From NCBI GenBank assembly GCA_024644405.1, contig JAHELC010000014.1, forward strand, positions 1 through 49,725: DNA of 49,725 nucleotides, in the 5' to 3' direction. A program made the translations under genes and the position numbers. Positions 43,187 to 49,725 of this stretch are shown here, piece after piece. Every line of letters starts with the position of its first letter. Position 1 is the stretch's first letter. The notes below the pieces were generated by a model. The model was given only the letters and a program-made list of their open reading frames with translations, was not told the origin of the DNA and ran no database searches. This DNA comes from Nitrospinaceae bacterium (GTDB taxonomy: Bacteria; Nitrospinota; Nitrospinia; Nitrospinales; Nitrospinaceae).

Positions 43187-43836
43187 AATCTTCAAAAGAT
43201 AAATACATAAGAGTCTTGATTGCGGACGATCATGAAGTGGTTCGCCAGGGGATTAAAACCATTCTTTCGGATACTCCAGACTTGCGGGTTGTCGCTGAAG
43301 CTGAAGATGGTATGGAGGTTTTAGAAAAAATCCAGGAATTGGATGTGGATGTAATATTGCTGGACTTCGACATGCCAAGAAAAAGCGGTTTGGATACACT
43401 GATTGAATTGAAGGCGATCCGCCCTAAGTTACCCGTTCTCATGCTGAGTATTTTCCCCGAGGACCATTATGGCCTGCGCTTCCTGAAAGCCGGAGCTTCA
43501 GGATATCTGGGCAAAGCCAGCGTTTCCGCTCAGCTCGTTGAGGCTGTCCGGAAAGTGGCCCAAGGCGGTAAATTCATCTCTCCTGTCCTCACAGAAAAAT
43601 TGGTTTCAGAGCTTAACCACGATTCCGAAGGACCCCTCCATGAAAAACTCACGGACCGGGAATTCCAGGTATTCCACTGCATTGCGTCTGGCAAAAGGCT
43701 GAAAGCAATCGCAGAAGAACTCCATCTCAGCATCAACACCGTCAGCACGTATAGATCGCGCATTCTTGAAAAGATGGAGATGGAAAACAATTCGGACCTG
43801 ATCCGATATGCGATCAAAAATTCAATAATAAAATAG
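43183..43836 (+). CDS. NarL/FixJ-family response regulator
   Basis: 217 aa. Receiver domain 1-~125 with acidic pocket D15/D16 and phospho-acceptor D61 in LLDFDMPRKSG. The LuxR-type HTH spans ~150-210 (LTDREFQVFHCIASGKRLKAIAEELHLSINTVSTYRSRI), a DNA-binding output. It overlaps the upstream HisKA_3 kinase gene (ATGA), so the two form a cognate pair. Its targets are unknown; adjacent genes for cytochrome c, DUF1264 and sodC are natural candidates but this is inference. Confidence 0.95.
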   Translation: MKSSKDKYIRVLIADDHEVVRQGIKTILSDTPDLRVVAEAEDGMEVLEKIQELDVDVILLDFDMPRKSGLDTLIELKAIRPKLPVLMLSIFPEDHYGLRFLKAGASGYLGKASVSAQLVEAVRKVAQGGKFISPVLTEKLVSELNHDSEGPLHEKLTDREFQVFHCIASGKRLKAIAEELHLSINTVSTYRSRILEKMEMENNSDLIRYAIKNSIIK

Positions 43837-44095
43837 AGCCCTTAAGCGCACCGCTTTCCCCGCCGTTTGCCTCCCCTCCCTTTTTCCTCCCCTTACCGGT
43901 AGTAAAAATACCACAAAATATAATGAGCTTTTGCCTCATGTTTTTAGAGGTTTGGGCGATTTTTTTTAGGCTTCACTTCTCCTAATATTACTTCAGATAA
44001 CAGCAAATTATTTATGGAGGGTTAAGCCCTTCCAGGGAGTCATAGCAGAACTCAATATTTTACAAACGAAGCATCTAACGCTGAGGAGAAATAAA

Positions 44096-44491
44096 ATGCC
44101 TAAAGGAAAAGTTCTGATCATCGATGATGAAAGTGATGTGCGAGATGTCTTGAAGTTTCATTTGAGTGAAAATAACTACCAGGTCATTGAGGCTGAAAAT
44201 GGTCAAGAAGGTATCGACCTGCTTAAGTCCGGAGACAACTTGATCCATGTAGGGGTCATTTTATGTGACATCCGGATGCCCAAGGTTAATGGCATTGAAT
44301 GCATCCAATATCTTCGCCAGGAAGCTCCCGGGATTCCCATTGTTGTAGTGACCGGATTTCCGGATACGCAGATGGCGGTAAATTTACTGAATGAAGGCGT
44401 TAAGGATTATCTGGTCAAGCCTGTGGAAAAAGAAAAACTGGTAGCCACAGTAGAAAAATTGATAGCTGGCGGCAAAGAAATCAATTTTTAA
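44096..44491 (+). CDS. Single-domain response regulator (CheY-like)
   Basis: 131 aa, a lone receiver domain. Acidic residues are in LIIDDESDV (D10/D11), phospho-acceptor D58 in ILCDIRMPKVNG, the conserved Thr in VVVTGFPD, and Lys in YLVKPVEKE. No output domain, so it must act by protein-protein contact or phosphotransfer. It lies between a NarL-type pair and a PAS-HisKA kinase, either of which could phosphorylate it. AGGAG ten bases upstream of the ATG is a good RBS. A 13-bp inverted repeat follows it. Confidence 0.93.
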   Translation: MPKGKVLIIDDESDVRDVLKFHLSENNYQVIEAENGQEGIDLLKSGDNLIHVGVILCDIRMPKVNGIECIQYLRQEAPGIPIVVVTGFPDTQMAVNLLNEGVKDYLVKPVEKEKLVATVEKLIAGGKEINF

Positions 44492-44502
44492 AGCCGGGTT
44501 GT

Positions 44503-44541
44503 TTGGGAGCCATTCTAAATTCTTATTTGAGTGGCTCCCAA
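44503..44541. other. 13-bp inverted repeat downstream of the CheY-like gene
   Basis: Arms 44503-44515 and 44529-44541 pair over 13 bp (one G-T wobble), with a 13-base AT-rich loop. There is no T run after it, so it is not a standard intrinsic terminator. It could be an operator, a processing hairpin, or a weak terminator of the CheY-like gene. Confidence 0.6.
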
Positions 44542-44603
44542 CCACTCGGGTTTCATGAAAAAGTTACAGTAAGACAAATTTATTTTCCGGGATTTAATCA
44601 GCC

Positions 44604-45764
44604 ATGAGTCCAGACACCATGCCAAGCCATAGAGTTCAACAAATCTTATGGGCACTTCCTGATCCTTTAATGGCCGTGACCAGTACCCTTCAGGTTGAAT
44701 ATATCAATTCAGCTCTTGAGAAAATGCTTGGCGTTTCATTGGACCAAATGCAGGGAAAAAATATTCAAGAGGCTGAGCTGGAGACAGGAAATGATTGGAA
44801 AGACTTGTTGCAGAGGATAAAGGATTTCTCGTGTGGGAATTCGGTCAGTGGCAAAAGGGCGGATCGTGAGAATAACAAGACCAAAGAACTTATCAATGAT
44901 CCATTGATGCCTAAGAACTCAATGGGTCCTTACCAGAATCGGCCAAAAATAAACTTGAATTCAAAAATATATTTTTATGAAATTTTTGAAGTGCCCGACC
45001 CTCAAAATTCAAATCCTTTGTCTGTTGTGCTGTTTCGGGAGATTACCAGAGATATTGAAATTAACGATCAAATGGTCCAGGCGGAGAAAATGTCAGGACT
45101 TGGAACCCTGGCCGCGGGACTGGCTCATGAATTAAACAATCCGTTATATACCCTTATAGGTTTTTCAGAAATGATACTCAGGGAAAGCGATAAAGCAAAA
45201 ATTGATTTGATTGCCGGAAGGATCAGCGAGCGATCGAAAAAATTAGTTGCAATATTAGAAAATCTGAACAGTTACATCCAATTAAATCCAATTGATGGGC
45301 ACATGACGGTCAATATAAATGAGCGATTGGACGCTGCTTTGGAAATAGCCCTGTTGACCCATGAATCTAAAAATATAACCGTCACCAAATACTATTCACC
45401 CCTTCCGTTTTTTAAAGCCAGGTCCGACGAGATTCAGCAAATATTTTTTAATATTTTCGCCAATTCGATTCAGGCAATGAATGGAAATGGAAACCTGGAA
45501 ATTCGTTCAACCAATATTGATAGGGGTAAGGGAATTGTGGTGGCAATTCAGGATACAGGGGAAGGCGTGCCCAAAGAATATATTGCAAAAGTTTTTGATC
45601 CTTTTTTTACGACCAAGGATCAGGGAGAAGGAACGGGATTGGGTTTAACGGCTGCGTATCAATTGGTAAAAAAATATGGGGGAAGAATCAAATTCAATTC
45701 AGTTCAGGGCGAAGGAACAACCGTCGAAATATATTTGCCTGTGGAAAATGGGACCGCGCTTTAA
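44604..45764 (+). CDS. PAS sensor histidine kinase (NtrB-like)
   Basis: 386 aa, cytoplasmic. N-terminal PAS-like domain (~10-150; LPDPLMAVTSTLQVEYINSALEKMLGVS) with a Lys/Asn-rich insert (~85-115). HisKA domain with H175 in LAAGLAHELNNPLYTL, the NtrB/ZraS style. HATPase domain ~260-386 with NIFANSIQAM, DTGEGVPKEY, FDPFFTTKDQGEGTGLGL. A class I kinase that usually phosphorylates NtrC-type regulators; none is in the window, so the single-domain receiver upstream is the nearest candidate. It follows that gene by about 110 bases. Confidence 0.93.
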   Translation: MSPDTMPSHRVQQILWALPDPLMAVTSTLQVEYINSALEKMLGVSLDQMQGKNIQEAELETGNDWKDLLQRIKDFSCGNSVSGKRADRENNKTKELINDPLMPKNSMGPYQNRPKINLNSKIYFYEIFEVPDPQNSNPLSVVLFREITRDIEINDQMVQAEKMSGLGTLAAGLAHELNNPLYTLIGFSEMILRESDKAKIDLIAGRISERSKKLVAILENLNSYIQLNPIDGHMTVNINERLDAALEIALLTHESKNITVTKYYSPLPFFKARSDEIQQIFFNIFANSIQAMNGNGNLEIRSTNIDRGKGIVVAIQDTGEGVPKEYIAKVFDPFFTTKDQGEGTGLGLTAAYQLVKKYGGRIKFNSVQGEGTTVEIYLPVENGTAL

Positions 45765-45944
45765 GGGCAACTTATTGGGACCATCATGTCCGGTTCACTT
45801 AAAGGGTGTTCTAGTTATTGTGATAAGGAAATGATGGTTCCTCCAATAGTCAGAAAACGTATAAAAATTATTGTGCCAAGCAGATCAACCGATTTTTAAA
45901 AATAAAACTTTTACAGAATAACGAACATTCTGAGGTCATCAATC

Positions 45945-47240
45945 ATGGACACAAATTCAATTGTCTCAAAAAGCCTGGATAAAATTGATTCTGCAGAACA
46001 GGAAATTCGTCAAAGAACCGAAGAATACCGGGTTCTTCATGAGGTGGCCAGGGTTCTTCATAACTCTCAGGGCTTGAAGAAAAAGCTCGAAAATACCCTG
46101 AAAGTCCTTACTCAATTCAAAGAGCTTGAAGTCGAATATAAGGCCGGAATTTTTCTTGCAGATGAAGAAAAAAGAGTCTTAAAGCTCTTCAGTACTATCG
46201 GAAATTTCACAGAGGAGTTTCTGGAAAAGGAACAGGAAATTCCATATGGAAATTGTTTGTGCGGTAGAGCCGCGATATCTGGAGAAATGATAATCAGCGA
46301 AAGTTGTTTTTCTGATAAACGCCATGAAAATATTTTTAAGGATATGACCGATCACGGGCATTACATCGTGCCTTTAAAAAGTCAGGAGAAAATGATTGGA
46401 GTTCTTTTTCTATACACCGATGCCAACCCTCCCTGGTATGTGCGAAGCCAGGAAATTCTGCTCTCCATTGGCGGGCTGATCGGAGACGCAATTGTGTCTC
46501 ACAGGAGAGGGGAACAAATCCTCGAGAACAATAAACAACTAAAAGAACTCAATGAACTTAAAAATAAGTTTTTAGGAATTGCCTCTCATGATTTAAGAAA
46601 TCCGCTTTATTTGATTCGATCCTTCAGTGAAATATTGAAAGATGAATCGGTAGGAGCGGTCAATCCAAAGCAAAAGGACCTTTTGCTGAAAATATTTAAT
46701 GCCAGCAATTTTATGCGGGCCCTCTTGGAAAATCTTTTGGATATTTCAAAAATTGAAAGTGGCAAAATCGAGTTAAGCAAAAAAGTTCAGGACCTCAATT
46801 CAATTGTAAGGCAGCAGGTGGAGTTGAGCCAACTTATGGCAGATAAAAAGAAAATAAACCTTCAGCTGGACTTGGAAGATCTACCACCCATTTCTTTTGA
46901 TCAAGATGCGATTACGCAGGTGATTGGAAATTTTATTGGAAATGCGATTAAATTCTCACCTTTTAATACAAAAATTATCGTTACCACAGAAAATCAAATA
47001 GAGAACATCAGGTTTTCAGTTGGTGATGAAGGCCCTGGAATATCTGAAGAAGATCAAAAATTGTTATTTAAAGAATTTCAAACTCTCAGCGCCAAACCCA
47101 CCGGGGGGGAAAAATCCACTGGATTGGGATTGGCAATAACCCAAAAGCTTATCCATCTTCACTCCGGTCAAGTTGGAGTAGAGAGTCAACTGGGAAAGGG
47201 GTCAACTTTTTTCTTTACACTCCCTCTCCACTGGAAATAG
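45945..47240 (+). CDS. GAF sensor histidine kinase
   Basis: 431 aa, cytoplasmic. A GAF domain (~25-190) very similar to that of the first kinase retains the same Cys/His set: C104 and C106 (GNCLCGR), C121 (SESCF), H127, H137 and H139 (DHGHY). HisKA with H215 in ASHDLRNPLYLIRSFS, and HATPase ~310-431 with GNAIKFSPF, DEGPGI and STGLGLAI. Unlike the first kinase it lacks the PAS domain and belongs to the HisKA (not HisKA_3) class, so it should signal to a different partner. It follows the NtrB-like kinase by 180 bases. Confidence 0.93.
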   Translation: MDTNSIVSKSLDKIDSAEQEIRQRTEEYRVLHEVARVLHNSQGLKKKLENTLKVLTQFKELEVEYKAGIFLADEEKRVLKLFSTIGNFTEEFLEKEQEIPYGNCLCGRAAISGEMIISESCFSDKRHENIFKDMTDHGHYIVPLKSQEKMIGVLFLYTDANPPWYVRSQEILLSIGGLIGDAIVSHRRGEQILENNKQLKELNELKNKFLGIASHDLRNPLYLIRSFSEILKDESVGAVNPKQKDLLLKIFNASNFMRALLENLLDISKIESGKIELSKKVQDLNSIVRQQVELSQLMADKKKINLQLDLEDLPPISFDQDAITQVIGNFIGNAIKFSPFNTKIIVTTENQIENIRFSVGDEGPGISEEDQKLLFKEFQTLSAKPTGGEKSTGLGLAITQKLIHLHSGQVGVESQLGKGSTFFFTLPLHWK

Positions 47241-47295
47241 GCGGATGGAGTCAAGGATAAGGAAGTAACTTTTAACACTCAACAAGGGGGTTGCT

Positions 47296-47871
47296 ATGGC
47301 ATGTTTAACCAGAACTTGGACAGCGGCAGTATTTGGGTTGCTGGTTCTGATCGGTGCAAACCCATTCCCGGCGAATGCCGAAGACTTGATTGCCGAAGCG
47401 GAGATCGTGGGTTGTAAGGACAAAAATATTTTCGGTACGGGAGTGCTGATCGAACGGGAATCGGCCGAAGGCATCAAACAGGTCGATGTCTCATTGATTG
47501 TGAAAGGTTTGAAGGATGGCAAACATGCTGTCCATATTCATGAAACCGCAGCGTGCCAGCCGTGCGGGGCTGCCCAAGGCCATCACGATCCGGGCCCCAA
47601 CAGCAATACTAAACCCGACGCACCTCGTTTCAACCATCCCTACCACATGGGGGACCTCGTGAATCTGGAGGTTGAGAATGGTGTCGGGGTCATGCAAACC
47701 ACGACCAACCGCGTGACCCTTTCGGACGGCCGTCTCAGTATTTTTGATGAAGACGGTGCTTCCTTTATCATTCATACCAACGAGGATCAATATTGCGACC
47801 GGGAAGGGGAGCTGAGAAAAGGGTGCGCAGGAGGTTCGCGGGATGCCTGCGGCATTATCAAGCGCCGCTGA
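47296..47871 (+). CDS. sodC: Cu/Zn superoxide dismutase
   Basis: 191 aa with a signal peptide (residues 1-28, ending NPFPANA). Copper ligands: H80 and H82 in VHIHE, H160 in FIIHTNEDQY, and the bridging His H97. Zinc ligands: H117 and D120 in HPYHMGDL, with H114 nearby. Cys residues at 87/90 and 177/185 can form the conserved disulfide. It removes superoxide in the periplasm. AGGGGG five bases before the ATG is a good RBS. It directly follows the GAF kinase by 55 bases. Confidence 0.95.
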   Translation: MACLTRTWTAAVFGLLVLIGANPFPANAEDLIAEAEIVGCKDKNIFGTGVLIERESAEGIKQVDVSLIVKGLKDGKHAVHIHETAACQPCGAAQGHHDPGPNSNTKPDAPRFNHPYHMGDLVNLEVENGVGVMQTTTNRVTLSDGRLSIFDEDGASFIIHTNEDQYCDREGELRKGCAGGSRDACGIIKRR

Positions 47872-47910
47872 TTTCTTGTTGGTTGCTGTGAAAACCTTGA
47901 CTCATTGAAT

Positions 47911-47956
47911 CCTGATCTGTGGTCGACCAATATAATCCGATCGACCATAGATCAGG
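47911..47956 (+). promoter_or_regulatory. 16-bp inverted repeat around a perfect TATAAT
   Basis: Arms 47911-47926 and 47941-47956 match at 15 of 16 bases as an inverted repeat. The 14-base loop contains TATAAT (47931-47936). TTGAAT 20 bases upstream of that (47905-47910) is a possible -35 but at poor spacing. No T run follows. It is either a promoter-operator with symmetric regulator sites or a terminator-like hairpin for sodC. It lies 50 bases before the next RBS and ATG. Confidence 0.6.
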
Positions 47957-48006
47957 GAATGAAAACTAATAAGAGGGCGAATGACTTTTAAAGGAGAAAT
48001 AGGAAA

Positions 48007-48138
48007 ATGAAAACTCTCTACAGCACCTCTATGCTCCGGTTTTTGGTTGCCCAGGGGTTTATTCTGGCTTTGATGGGATTCACCTCATCTTCTGTTTTTG
48101 TGGGTCACGCAGCGGATCATCCTGATGCCGACCCTTGA
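48007..48138 (+). pseudogene. Truncated exported protein (signal peptide only)
   Basis: The ATG at 48007 has AAAGGAG about nine bases upstream, as good as any RBS in the window. It encodes a signal peptide (basic start, LRFLVAQGFILALMGFTSSSVFVGHAA) and then only DHPDADP before a stop. The gene therefore breaks off right after the cleavage site. At the break the sequence changes into an ATP synthase b-type subunit in another frame. I read this as a real gene cut by a chimeric join or rearrangement near 48113-48125. Confidence 0.75.
48100..48130. other. Composition and content junction
   Basis: To the left lie a normally started secreted-protein gene and sequence of ordinary composition. To the right the DNA is GC-richer with frequent CGCG and Ala-GCG codons, and starts in the middle of an ATP synthase subunit without its membrane helix. 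The most economical reading is a join of two unrelated sequences. The precise base cannot be fixed; 48113-48125 is my best estimate. Confidence 0.7.
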
Positions 48139-48472
48139 CCTCATGGACCGCCGCGACGATCAAGTCAAGGCGAACGCGGAGACGGCGGAAAAGCATATCG
48201 CCGAAGCAAAGTCGCTCGAACGCCGGTACGCGGAGGAAATGGCGAGCGTGCGCCGCGCGGCGAGCGTGGAACTGGACGCGGCGCGCCGCGAAGGCATGAT
48301 GGCGCGGGCAGCGGCGGTGCAAGAACGCAAGAAATCGGCGGAACACGAAGTACAGACAATCGTTGCGGCCGCCCAAAAGGCGGTGGAAGAAGAGCGCAAG
48401 AAATTCGGCGCACTGGTACCGGGCTTGGCCGAACGCATGGCCAAACGGCTCGAATTGGGTGACCGATCATGA
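48125..48472 (+). CDS. atpF: ATP synthase F0 subunit b-type, 5' truncated
   Basis: The readable part starts MPTLDLMDRRDDQVKANAETAEKHI, a typical b/b' subunit cytoplasmic coiled coil rich in Ala, Glu, Arg and Lys. The membrane helix that should precede it (about 25 residues) is absent; upstream sequence in this frame comes from the truncated exported gene. In-frame starts at 48098 (TTG) or 48125 (ATG) have no RBS. Subunit b holds the F1 stator. Its stop overlaps the next ATG (ATGA), as in an atp operon. Confidence 0.75.
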   Translation: MPTLDLMDRRDDQVKANAETAEKHIAEAKSLERRYAEEMASVRRAASVELDAARREGMMARAAAVQERKKSAEHEVQTIVAAAQKAVEEERKKFGALVPGLAERMAKRLELGDRS

Positions 48473-49257
48473 GCCCGACGAAACGGTTTCTGCTCGTATT
48501 CGCGCTGGTGTATGCCGTGCTCGGGGTCGGCGGCCAAAAGTTTTTCGGGCCGCCCGGCTACTCGGCCGAGTATATGGAAGCGCACAAGGACGGGCACGAG
48601 CGATATCTCGGCATTACCAAGAGCACGGTGTACAAGAAGTACATTCAACAAGGCGAAGCGGCGCCCCGGGACGATGAATGGGCCGGCATGATCGATCAGG
48701 TTGCATTCGTCAAAGCGTACGAGGCGGATCCTGAATTTCAGGCAGAGTCGCAACGCCGTGCGATCTACAATTACTTTTACGGGTTCTTGAACGCGGGCGG
48801 CCTCATGTTGATCGCGTTTCGTTTCGGCCGCGCGCCGATCCTTGGATTTCTCGACACGCAGATCGCAGTGGTCCGTAAGCGATTGGAACGCGCGGAAAAG
48901 GTTAGGTCAACGGCCGCTGAACGGCTCGATGCGGCGACACAACAGATAAACGGCCTCGAGGCGGACGAACTGGCGGCGAAGGCGCACGCTGGGGAGTTGA
49001 TGGCACGCGAACGCGAAGCGATGGAAGAAGCCACGGCCGTTGCCCTTGCGTTTATCGATCAAGAAACCGAAGATCGTAAACGGATCGCGGCCGAGCAAGC
49101 GGTCAAAACGTTGCGCGAGGAACTGGTCAATGAAGCCGCACTCGCCGTCGCCAAAGACTATCGATCGAATCGTTCCGATGTGACGGAGTCCGCTGAAATC
49201 GACTCCTTTGTCCGCGGACTTACCGGCCGCACGGTCCACGAAAGCGTCCCGAAATGA
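48469..49257 (+). CDS. atpF: ATP synthase F0 subunit b with N-terminal extension
   Basis: 262 aa; b subunits are usually ~160 aa. The C-terminal part fits: one transmembrane helix (~99-117), then GRAPILGFLDTQIAVVRKRLERAEK and a long coiled coil. Before this there are about 95 extra residues: another hydrophobic helix (~6-22) and an acidic/basic segment (YMEAHKDGHERYLGITKSTVYKK). This extension is unusual and may come from a particular lineage. Overlapping starts (ATGA) join it to the previous and next genes. I use atpF for this and the previous gene as a b/b' pair without assigning which is which. Confidence 0.8.
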   Translation: MSPTKRFLLVFALVYAVLGVGGQKFFGPPGYSAEYMEAHKDGHERYLGITKSTVYKKYIQQGEAAPRDDEWAGMIDQVAFVKAYEADPEFQAESQRRAIYNYFYGFLNAGGLMLIAFRFGRAPILGFLDTQIAVVRKRLERAEKVRSTAAERLDAATQQINGLEADELAAKAHAGELMAREREAMEEATAVALAFIDQETEDRKRIAAEQAVKTLREELVNEAALAVAKDYRSNRSDVTESAEIDSFVRGLTGRTVHESVPK

Positions 49258-49725
49258 CCAACGCGCTGATTGCGGATCGGTATGCAAAGGCACTTAGCGC
49301 CGCCATCCCGAACCACGAAGATTTGGATGCGAATCTGGATGCGCTGGACGCATTGAGCGATATTTTCGCGGAAGCTCCACAACTGTTCGGCGTGCTGAAG
49401 GACGCCTCTATCACCGTCAATGTGCGGCAGAGCGTGTTGGAAGCCGTCTTAAAGAAACTGGAAGCGCCCGTGCCAGCGCACAACGCCGCGGTGCTCATGT
49501 TTCGGCGCCACCGCATCCGGCTGTTGCCGATAGCGGTGCAGATGTTCCGTCGGCGCGTGGACGACCGGTGCAACCGCGTGGCGGCGATGGTTACGTCGGC
49601 GATTCCGCTGACGGACGAACAAGCGGCGCCATTGGCGATCGGCCTGCAAGACTACATTGGTCGCGAAGTTCGGATGGACCGGCGCGTGGATGAAGCGATC
49701 GTGGGCGGCGTTATCGCCGAGGTCG
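49254..49725 (+). CDS. atpH: ATP synthase subunit delta, 3' partial
   Basis: Starts at an ATG overlapping the preceding stop and runs off the window end after about 157 codons. ADRYAKALSAAIPNHEDLDANLDALDAL at the N-terminus and the C-terminal IVGGVIAEV (the usual IGGxxIxV strand) identify the OSCP/delta subunit linking F1 to the b stalk. Gene order b-b-delta agrees with atp operons. Composition matches the two upstream genes and not the rest of the window. Confidence 0.92.
   Translation, partial: MTNALIADRYAKALSAAIPNHEDLDANLDALDALSDIFAEAPQLFGVLKDASITVNVRQSVLEAVLKKLEAPVPAHNAAVLMFRRHRIRLLPIAVQMFRRRVDDRCNRVAAMVTSAIPLTDEQAAPLAIGLQDYIGREVRMDRRVDEAIVGGVIAEV

Noticed and set aside
43837-44095. Terminator hairpin after the NarL-type regulator
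   Set aside because: Only a 4-bp CCTC/GAGG pairing is present near the T run, too weak to call.
1-49725. CRISPR arrays, tRNA or rRNA genes, insertion sequences
   Set aside because: No regularly spaced repeats, no cloverleaf or T-loop signature, and no transposase or terminal inverted repeats were found by eye.

Overview
The window looks like chromosomal DNA from a Gram-negative, aerobic or microaerobic, probably free-living bacterium. It carries LPS-type glycosyltransferases and an O-antigen ligase, lipoproteins and Sec/Tat-exported proteins, a periplasmic c-type cytochrome, Cu/Zn superoxide dismutase, MsrP and a proton-translocating transhydrogenase. The gene styles (several exported SUMF1-fold proteins, a double-length ThyX-like protein, a GAF/PAS kinase cluster) remind me of Nitrospinota-like marine bacteria. 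That is recollection, not a demonstrated assignment. I see no rRNA, tRNA, CRISPR array, insertion sequence or phage gene.

Layout. 0.1-6.0 kb: surface glycan block, with two paralogous GT2 enzymes flanking a PMT/ArnT-like membrane transferase, then a WaaE-like GT2 and a convergent O-antigen ligase. 6.0-11.3 kb: small metabolic and stress genes (double CDGSH protein, TIGR01777 epimerase with SRPBCC tail, AttH/CrtC-like lipocalin protein, dimethylargininase, lipoprotein, GGCT-fold protein, thioredoxin). 11.4-16 kb: bioB, a DUF255 thioredoxin-fold protein and aroA, all on the minus strand. 16-19.6 kb: plus-strand run of two small membrane proteins, an exported SUMF1-fold protein and a tandem ThyX-like protein. 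19.7-24.6 kb: a PAS-PAS-GGDEF cyclase, then pntA-pntB with a recognisable promoter and terminator. 24.7-32.3 kb: small membrane protein, second SUMF1-fold protein, MsrP, CutA, VTT membrane protein, MFS transporter, PriA and a small basic protein. 32.4-39.3 kb: SurA-like foldase, third SUMF1-fold protein with a coupled Cys-containing small protein, Maf, a parvulin, a radical SAM/SPASM enzyme, a BASS transporter and an exported methyltransferase. 39.4-47.9 kb: DUF1566 protein, DUF1264 protein, monohaem cytochrome c, then a signalling cluster (GAF-PAS-HisKA_3 kinase, NarL-type regulator, single-domain receiver, NtrB-like kinase, GAF-HisKA kinase) and sodC.

48.1 kb to the end: sequence character changes abruptly. 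A secreted-protein gene with its own RBS breaks off after its signal peptide and runs directly into the middle of an ATP synthase b-type subunit, followed by another b subunit with an unusual N-terminal extension and the start of the delta subunit. This looks like a chimeric assembly join or a real rearrangement, so the last ~1.6 kb should not be assumed to come from the same genome.

Most notable observations: (1) the 48.1 kb junction; (2) a tandem ThyX-like protein whose two halves appear to keep complementary parts of the ThyX active site; (3) two sensor kinases with nearly identical GAF domains carrying a conserved Cys/His set; (4) a 16-bp inverted repeat bracketing a perfect TATAAT; (5) three exported SUMF1-fold proteins lacking the FGE catalytic cysteines; (6) a 25-bp hairpin repeat shared by the 3' ends of two minus-strand genes; (7) a methyltransferase with an apparent signal peptide.
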